A DNA stretch of 25,212 nucleotides from Gammaproteobacteria bacterium. GTDB taxonomy: Bacteria > Pseudomonadota > Gammaproteobacteria > DRJJ01. Shown here piece after piece: positions 21,904 to 25,212 of the stretch. How positions within the stretch are numbered: the first letter of the stretch is position 1; every line of letters begins with the position of its first letter. The notes under the pieces are model-generated. The model saw only the letters and a program-made list of their open reading frames with translations, ran no database searches and was not told where the DNA came from. Position numbers and translations under genes: made by a program. The DNA is taken from NCBI GenBank assembly GCA_011052255.1, contig DRJJ01000303.1, positions 1 through 25,212 on the forward strand, written 5' to 3'.

Positions 21904-22410
21904 TCAGAAATCCGGGTCCCAGTCGACGATGATCATCTTTTTCTGCCTGTCAATATCAATAATGACATCATCACGCAGATAAGGGATCAGTCGCTCACGT
22001 TCTCCCTTGATCACCAGTACATCATTGGCGCCCGTTTCGAGCAGATGGTCAACAACACCCAGCGATTGACCGCTGTTGGTGCGAACCTCCATGCCTTCCA
22101 GCTCTGACCAGTAATATTCATCTTCAGTCAGCTCTGGCAACTGTTCCCGACGGATCTCTATATCTGACCCTATCAATTCCGTTGCACCGGTACGATCCTG
22201 ATAGCCTTCCAGCCGCACGATCACACCTTTGCCATGCGCACGTCCTTCCGCTATCTCGAACTTACGCCATTGTCCGTTCAGTTTTATCAGCCACGGGCTG
22301 TACTGAATAATATTGTCACGCGGCTGAGTGTAGGAATACACCTTCACCCAACCGCGAACACCATACAGGCCGGAAATACGACCGGCCTGTATGGTGTCTT
22401 GCTGAGTCAT
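21904..22410 (-). CDS. rimM: Ribosome maturation factor RimM
   Basis: RimM binds uS19 and assists maturation of the 30S head. The 168-residue protein has an N-terminal barrel (AGRISGLYGVRGWVKVYSYT) and a C-terminal PRC-barrel domain (YYWSELEGMEVRTNSGQSLG, VDHLLETGANDVLVIKGERE, LIPYLRDDVIIDIDRQKKMI) ending in DWDPDF, all typical. The start codon sits in an unusually structured RNA context: a 7-base stem covers the ribosome-binding region, and a perfect 16-base stem begins 14 nucleotides into the coding sequence. Only GGTGA about 7 bases before the ATG can act as ribosome site. It lies between rpsP (31 bases upstream) and trmD. Confidence 0.97.
   Translation of the reverse strand: MTQQDTIQAGRISGLYGVRGWVKVYSYTQPRDNIIQYSPWLIKLNGQWRKFEIAEGRAHGKGVIVRLEGYQDRTGATELIGSDIEIRREQLPELTEDEYYWSELEGMEVRTNSGQSLGVVDHLLETGANDVLVIKGERERLIPYLRDDVIIDIDRQKKMIIVDWDPDF
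22358..22397 (-). promoter_or_regulatory. Perfect 16-bp hairpin within the first codons of rimM mRNA
   Basis: ACACCATACAGGCCGG (22358-22373) and CCGGCCTGTATGGTGT (22382-22397) are exact reverse complements, separated by 8 bases. In the mRNA this is a stem of 16 pairs from nucleotide 14 to 53 of rimM, encoding roughly TIQAGRISGLYGV. It could reduce ribosome loading relative to rpsP and rplS. Confidence 0.75.
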
Positions 22411-22416
22411 GAATCA

Positions 22417-22434
22417 ATCACCGCTAACGGTGAT
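22417..22434 (-). promoter_or_regulatory. Hairpin covering the rimM ribosome-binding site
   Basis: ATCACCG-CTAA-CGGTGAT is a perfect 7-base stem with a 4-base loop, lying between the rpsP stop and the rimM ATG. The only Shine-Dalgarno-like sequence (GGTGA, minus strand) is in its 3' arm, so it would be sequestered in the mRNA. Confidence 0.65.
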
Positions 22435-22441
22435 CAAGACT

Positions 22442-22693
22442 TCAGGCTGCAGCCTTCGCGGCCTGCTTGATGAGCTGTGCAACCCGGTCAGAAGGTTGAG
22501 CACCCTGTGATATCCAGTACTCAATGCGGTCGTTCTTTAGTTCCAGTGTGGGGGCATTGCCCTTGGCTACCGGATTGAAGAAACCCAGTCGCTCAATGTA
22601 ACGGCCATCACGACGGTTACGACTGTCAGTCACAACGACATGATAAAAGGGTCGTTTTTTAGCTCCGCCACGTGCCAGTCGTATCGTTACCAT
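22442..22693 (-). CDS. rpsP: Small ribosomal subunit protein bS16
   Basis: An 83-residue ribosomal protein of the 30S body. Sequence VTIRLARGGAKKRPFYHVVV, TDSRNRRDGRYIERLGFFNP, then the ELKNDRIEYWISQGAQPSD segment and VAQLIKQA are diagnostic of bS16. The ATG is preceded by AGAGGA about ten bases upstream, a strong ribosome site, in contrast to the hidden one of rimM. It is the first gene of the rpsP-rimM-trmD-rplS operon, with a likely promoter at 22754-22781. Confidence 0.98.
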   Translation of the reverse strand: MVTIRLARGGAKKRPFYHVVVTDSRNRRDGRYIERLGFFNPVAKGNAPTLELKNDRIEYWISQGAQPSDRVAQLIKQAAKAAA

Positions 22694-22753
22694 TACTCAA
22701 AATTCCTCTGCTACTTACCAGGATCTGCCAATCAGACCTTCACGGAACCGGGA

Positions 22754-22781
22754 ATTTTACGCTATTTTGACCAAAAGTGAA
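22754..22781 (-). promoter_or_regulatory. Probable promoter of the rpsP operon
   Basis: On the minus strand TTCACT (22781-22776), 16-base spacer, TAAAAT (22759-22754). Two mismatches in -35 and one in -10. It would place the start about 55 bases before rpsP. Confidence 0.45.
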
Positions 22782-22938
22782 GTGCCTGGAGGCTTTTTGT
22801 GCATAAAAACTTGAAAATCTGATAAAAATTTGTACTGACTGTGTTATTTATGGAGTTAACATACTGTTTTAACAGGCTATTCCATGCCGATGGCCGCGTG
22901 ACCTTTACCCGCTACTGAAAACAGGTACACTGCTTAAT

Positions 22939-23667
22939 ATGCCTGTTACCAAGCGCTTACAGTTAATTGATCTGTTACGCGGAGTCGCTATCTTGCTGAT
23001 GGTGCTGTTCCACGGCGCCTACGACCTTACCTTTTACCATCTGGCACAGTTTGATTTCTATAATGACCCGTTCTGGCTGAATGCCCGTACCTTTATAGTA
23101 AGCCTGTTTTTATCGCTGGTGGGTATCAGCCTGGTACTGGCCAGTACCCACAGTATCAACTGGAAACGTTACGGCAAGCGCATGGCCTGGCTAGTTGCCA
23201 GTGCGGCGCTGATTACACTGACCAGTTATTTCATGTTCCCGGGCCGTACGATTGTGTTTGGCATCCTGCATTTTATCGTGTTGGCCAGCCTGCTTGGTTT
23301 GCTGTTTACAGCCCACCCGTGGATAAGTCTGGTTACCGGCATCGTCCTGATACTGGTGGGCACACTGTACAGTCACCCACTGTTCAACCATCCATCACTG
23401 CACTGGATCGGCCTGATGACGTTCAGACCAGCCACGGAAGACTATGTGCCGCTGCTGCCGTGGATGGGAGTGGTATTGCTGGGCATCAGCATCGGACACC
23501 TGCTGGAAAAAACAACCGCAGGAAAAAAATTACTGTGTACCTATTGCCCTTTCGGTTTTGCCCGTTTACTGGCCCTGGCCGGGCGACACAGTTTGCTGAT
23601 TTATATGCTGCACCAGCCGGTGTTGCTGGCACTGTTATGGCCAGTTGCCGGGTTTCCGGGGCTGTAA
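22939..23667 (+). CDS. DUF1624-type (heparan-alpha-glucosaminide N-acetyltransferase-like) membrane protein
   Basis: A 242-residue polytopic inner-membrane protein. The opening RLQLIDLLRGVAILLMVLFH, with the LRG-x-A motif, and the later AGRHSLLIYMLHQPVLLALL are the conserved ends of the DUF1624/acyltransferase-3-like family, which is thought to transfer acyl groups across or within the membrane. About seven hydrophobic helices follow, including FIVSLFLSLVGISLVLAS, LVASAALITLTSYFMF, FGILHFIVLASLLGLLF, LVTGIVLILVGTLY and LLPWMGVVLLGISIGHLLE. The conserved HxxYD-like FHGAYDLTFY loop is present. Substrate not known. It is divergent from the rpsP operon and has no close partner downstream. Confidence 0.9.
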   Translation: MPVTKRLQLIDLLRGVAILLMVLFHGAYDLTFYHLAQFDFYNDPFWLNARTFIVSLFLSLVGISLVLASTHSINWKRYGKRMAWLVASAALITLTSYFMFPGRTIVFGILHFIVLASLLGLLFTAHPWISLVTGIVLILVGTLYSHPLFNHPSLHWIGLMTFRPATEDYVPLLPWMGVVLLGISIGHLLEKTTAGKKLLCTYCPFGFARLLALAGRHSLLIYMLHQPVLLALLWPVAGFPGL

Positions 23668-23883
23668 AGAGCTCTTTCCCTAACAGCTTAAGTTAGATTT
23701 CCCGACCATTATTTTCTGTTCAACTACAAGTTGAGGGATACGCCTGTTCGAAATTCTTCGTGACCAGTCAATATCATCGAATCATTCCTGCGCGCAGCAA
23801 ATCACAGACATATTTATAGCAGAAACGAAATTATGTGAAGGTCAGTTCACATTGGGGGAAGTATGTTTTTGTAACTTATTAAG

Positions 23884-23898
23884 ATGGGTGTCCATTTA
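23884..23898 (+). repeat. TGGGTGTCCAT motif, left outer copy
   Basis: ATGGGTGTCCATTTA. The same 15 bases occur in reverse complement at 24727-24741. It runs directly into the tandem TCCATTTACTTTTT duplication. Confidence 0.75.
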
Positions 23899-24073
23899 CT
23901 TTTTTCCATTTACTTTTTCAGGGCCCGGAAGGAAACGTAGTTATCACTTCCATTTAGAGGCCGGATATATGTCTGCGCGACCTTTTTTTACCGGCAGGTT
24001 TATGGGCGGCGGCTGTACGATACTATCATTACGCATATTCTGTGTAATGAGGGGTGGGTTTTGTTGACAAATC

Positions 24074-24085
24074 ATGGGCGTCCAT
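24074..24085 (+). repeat. TGGGYGTCCAT motif, left inner copy
   Basis: ATGGGCGTCCAT, one difference from the outer copy, followed by ATATGTCCATGTAAA, which repeats the GTCCAT part 10 bases later. Confidence 0.6.
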
Positions 24086-24135
24086 ATATGTCCATGTAAA
24101 AACGCAATTGGGTTTATAATTATGTTTCGGTACGT

Positions 24136-24657
24136 CTATGGGGGAGGTGTAAGGTCACCGCAGTAGATATAATCGAAGCAGATTACACAGAATAGTTCAC
24201 CGATCTGGATCATGATGCAAAATTCAGGGTCGCTTTGAATGACGATCACAATCGGACCGATCGGTATCCGGATAATCCCCTTTTGCGAAAAAGTCAGCGG
24301 TATCGGCAGGACAAGCTTGCGGCCAGGCACGGCACACGTCTTCCTGGCGAGTTCCGGCAAAATTCGTTTGTACGTTCCCGCAAGAGACTTGGTTTTCGGT
24401 GTGCATGTTTGGCATCCTTTCAGCTTCAGTCCGATGATCATACCTTTTTGGATTTGCGCCACCAGCGTCGCACAGCGTCCGGCAGCCTCGATGGTGCCCA
24501 CTTCGATGGAAATTTTCCGTGCCGAATTCAGCTTGCGAGCGTCAAGATAACGTGTCGTCTCGAATGCCCGAAACTTTGACTTGTAGGCGCGTGCCTTGAT
24601 GGGCCGGTTGATTGAAAAGAGCGGTTTCTGGTTCTTATTGTGGGTTAGTTGTTTCAT
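24136..24657 (-). CDS. Unrecognised 173-aa protein inside inverted motif copies
   Basis: No family recognised. The N-terminal half is basic (NKNQKPLFSINRPIKARAYK, FRAFETTRYLDARKLNSARK) and is followed by the ISIEVGTIEAAGRCATLVAQ and IQKGMIIGLKLKGCQTCTPK segments with a C-x-x-C pair. The C-terminal third is hydrophobic and beta-like (IPIGPIVIVIQSDPEFCIMI), ending in CGDLTPPP. No signal peptide. A GGAG lies upstream of the ATG at an unusually long spacing of about 13 bases. A plus-strand frame overlaps most of it, so coding on this strand is favoured only by length and by the smooth N-terminal half. The gene lies neatly between inverted TGGGTGTCCAT copies, 51 and 72 bases away, and beside a broken transposase, so it may be a passenger of a mobile element. 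Confidence 0.5.
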   Translation of the reverse strand: MKQLTHNKNQKPLFSINRPIKARAYKSKFRAFETTRYLDARKLNSARKISIEVGTIEAAGRCATLVAQIQKGMIIGLKLKGCQTCTPKTKSLAGTYKRILPELARKTCAVPGRKLVLPIPLTFSQKGIIRIPIGPIVIVIQSDPEFCIMIQIGELFCVICFDYIYCGDLTPPP

Positions 24658-24726
24658 GATAGGTATCTTACTCCATGTGATGTGATTGTATTGTACGCCT
24701 GAGATTTAAATCGAGATTTATAGATT

Positions 24727-24741
24727 TAAATGGACACCCAT
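24727..24741 (-). repeat. TGGGTGTCCAT motif, right inner copy
   Basis: TAAATGGACACCCAT, an exact inverted match to 23884-23898. It is preceded by a set of AGATTTA repeats and ATTTAAAT palindromes between 24701 and 24730. Confidence 0.75.
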
Positions 24742-24797
24742 ATTATTATAACTATAGTACACCAAATATTACTCTTCCAGCATGTACGAAAATTACG

Positions 24798-24808
24798 TGG
24801 ACACCCAT
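24798..24808 (-). repeat. TGGGTGTCCA motif, right outer copy near transposase relic
   Basis: TGGACACCCAT, inverted relative to the left copies. Right after it lies the dyad ATAGTTG-A-CAACTAT (24813-24827). It is about 75 bases before the transposase start codon, as would be expected for the left end of that element. Confidence 0.6.
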
Positions 24809-24882
24809 ACCAATAGTTGACAACTATACTTCATCAAGAATAATCTAACCATTATGGATTTACCTGATCAAGGAGATGATCA

Positions 24883-25212
24883 ATGCCCCACCCTCGTTAT
24901 AGCCAGGTTTCATTAGACGCCACCCCGTATTATCACTGTATCTCACGCTGTGTGAGACGTGCCTTCTTGTGTGGTACCGATAACAACACCGGTCAGGACG
25001 ATGAACACCGCCGTCAGTGGATAGAAGACAAGTTACTGGAACTGGCAGACATATTCGCACTGGACGTCTGTGCCTATGCCATTCGTAGGCTATCCCAGAG
25101 AAAATATGCCAAAAGGATTACCCTTCAGGCTAACTGATTACCTTGAGCTGGTGGACTGGTCCGGCCAGATACTGCGTGAAGATAAGAAAGGTGCGATATC
25201 AGGAAATATTCC
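24883..25212 (+). pseudogene. Y1/REP-type transposase relic with large internal deletion
   Basis: The first 67 residues (MPHPRYSQVSLDATPYYHCI, SRCVRRAFLCGTDNNTG, RRQWIEDKLLELADIFALDV, CAYAI) match the N-terminus of the larger HUH transposases seen in gammaproteobacteria, in which MSNHYHVV would follow. Instead, at about 25084 the frame jumps by one base to GYPRENMPKGLPFRLTDYLE and LVDWSGQILREDKKGA, which is the C-terminal region of the same family. The middle, of perhaps 150-200 residues with the HUH and Tyr motifs, is missing. The original frame stops at 25137. A good ribosome site (AGGAG at 24871-24875) is preserved. The 3' end lies beyond the window. Confidence 0.85.

Larger units (their letters stand above)
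23668..24135. other. Intergenic region with left copies of the TGGGTGTCCAT motif
   Basis: About 470 bases with no gene I can support. It contains the two left motif copies (23884-23895 and 24074-24085) and a perfect 14-base tandem duplication TCCATTTACTTTTT at 23891-23904 and 23905-23918. A 71-codon frame at 23852-24067 crosses the motif and looks non-coding. Confidence 0.6.

Noticed and set aside
23852..24067. 71-codon plus-strand frame in the right-hand spacer
   Set aside because: It crosses the TGGGTGTCCAT motif and its tandem duplication, and its composition is not protein-like.
24239..24550. Plus-strand frame of 103 codons overlapping the unknown minus-strand gene
   Set aside because: Shorter, no ribosome site noted, and sequence looks like the complement of the longer frame; the minus-strand frame has the more natural protein.

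Overview
The window reads as a chromosomal segment of a gammaproteobacterium of moderate GC. The rpsP-rimM-trmD-rplS order, HtpG, HslR, bactofilin and a MobA/MobB/MoeA cluster all fit. A DsrC-family protein and Anr/FNR-like boxes hint at a facultative or anaerobic, possibly sulfur-metabolising lifestyle, but the genus cannot be fixed from sequence alone.

Layout. Positions 1-844 (minus): the 5' end of an RND-type periplasmic adaptor, preceded by a small SCP2-like protein. Positions 845-1573: an AT-rich spacer holding a 34-residue membrane peptide gene with its own promoter and ribosome site. Positions 1574-3958 (plus): mobA-mobB-moeA for molybdenum cofactor maturation, with an FNR-like box upstream. 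Positions 3974-8365 (minus): a thioredoxin, a YbaK-HDOD fusion with CRP-like and FNR-like sites upstream, and a MoxR ATPase/VWA-metallopeptidase-like pair. Positions 8581-9342: a lone receiver-domain protein converging on a Nudix hydrolase.

Positions 9343-12418 are accessory. First come three REP palindromes around a shortened REP-associated tyrosine transposase. Next is an orphan type VI effector cassette: a PAAR protein with a C-terminal NAD-glycohydrolase-like toxin tip, a Tsi6-like immunity protein and an unknown third gene. The cassette lies between two direct copies of a second repeat family, and base composition drops sharply inside the PAAR gene.

Positions 12419-20544 return to ordinary genes: hslR, bactofilin, htpG with a near-consensus heat-shock promoter, an alpha/beta hydrolase, a DsrC-like protein keeping only one of the two functional cysteines, a histidine kinase with an altered H-box, an Ogt-type methyltransferase and a TPR lipoprotein-sized exported protein. 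Positions 20650-22693 hold a strong terminator and the rpsP operon, whose rimM start is enclosed by two RNA hairpins.

Positions 22939-25212: a DUF1624 membrane protein, then a second mobile region. An unrecognised 173-residue gene sits between inverted copies of a TGGGTGTCCAT motif, beside a broken Y1-type transposase that has lost its catalytic middle.

The most interesting items are the motif-bracketed unknown gene at the right end, the mosaic PAAR effector cassette, the two-hairpin rimM start, the single-cysteine DsrC relative and the 34-residue peptide. All functional assignments are from motif reading, without database searches.
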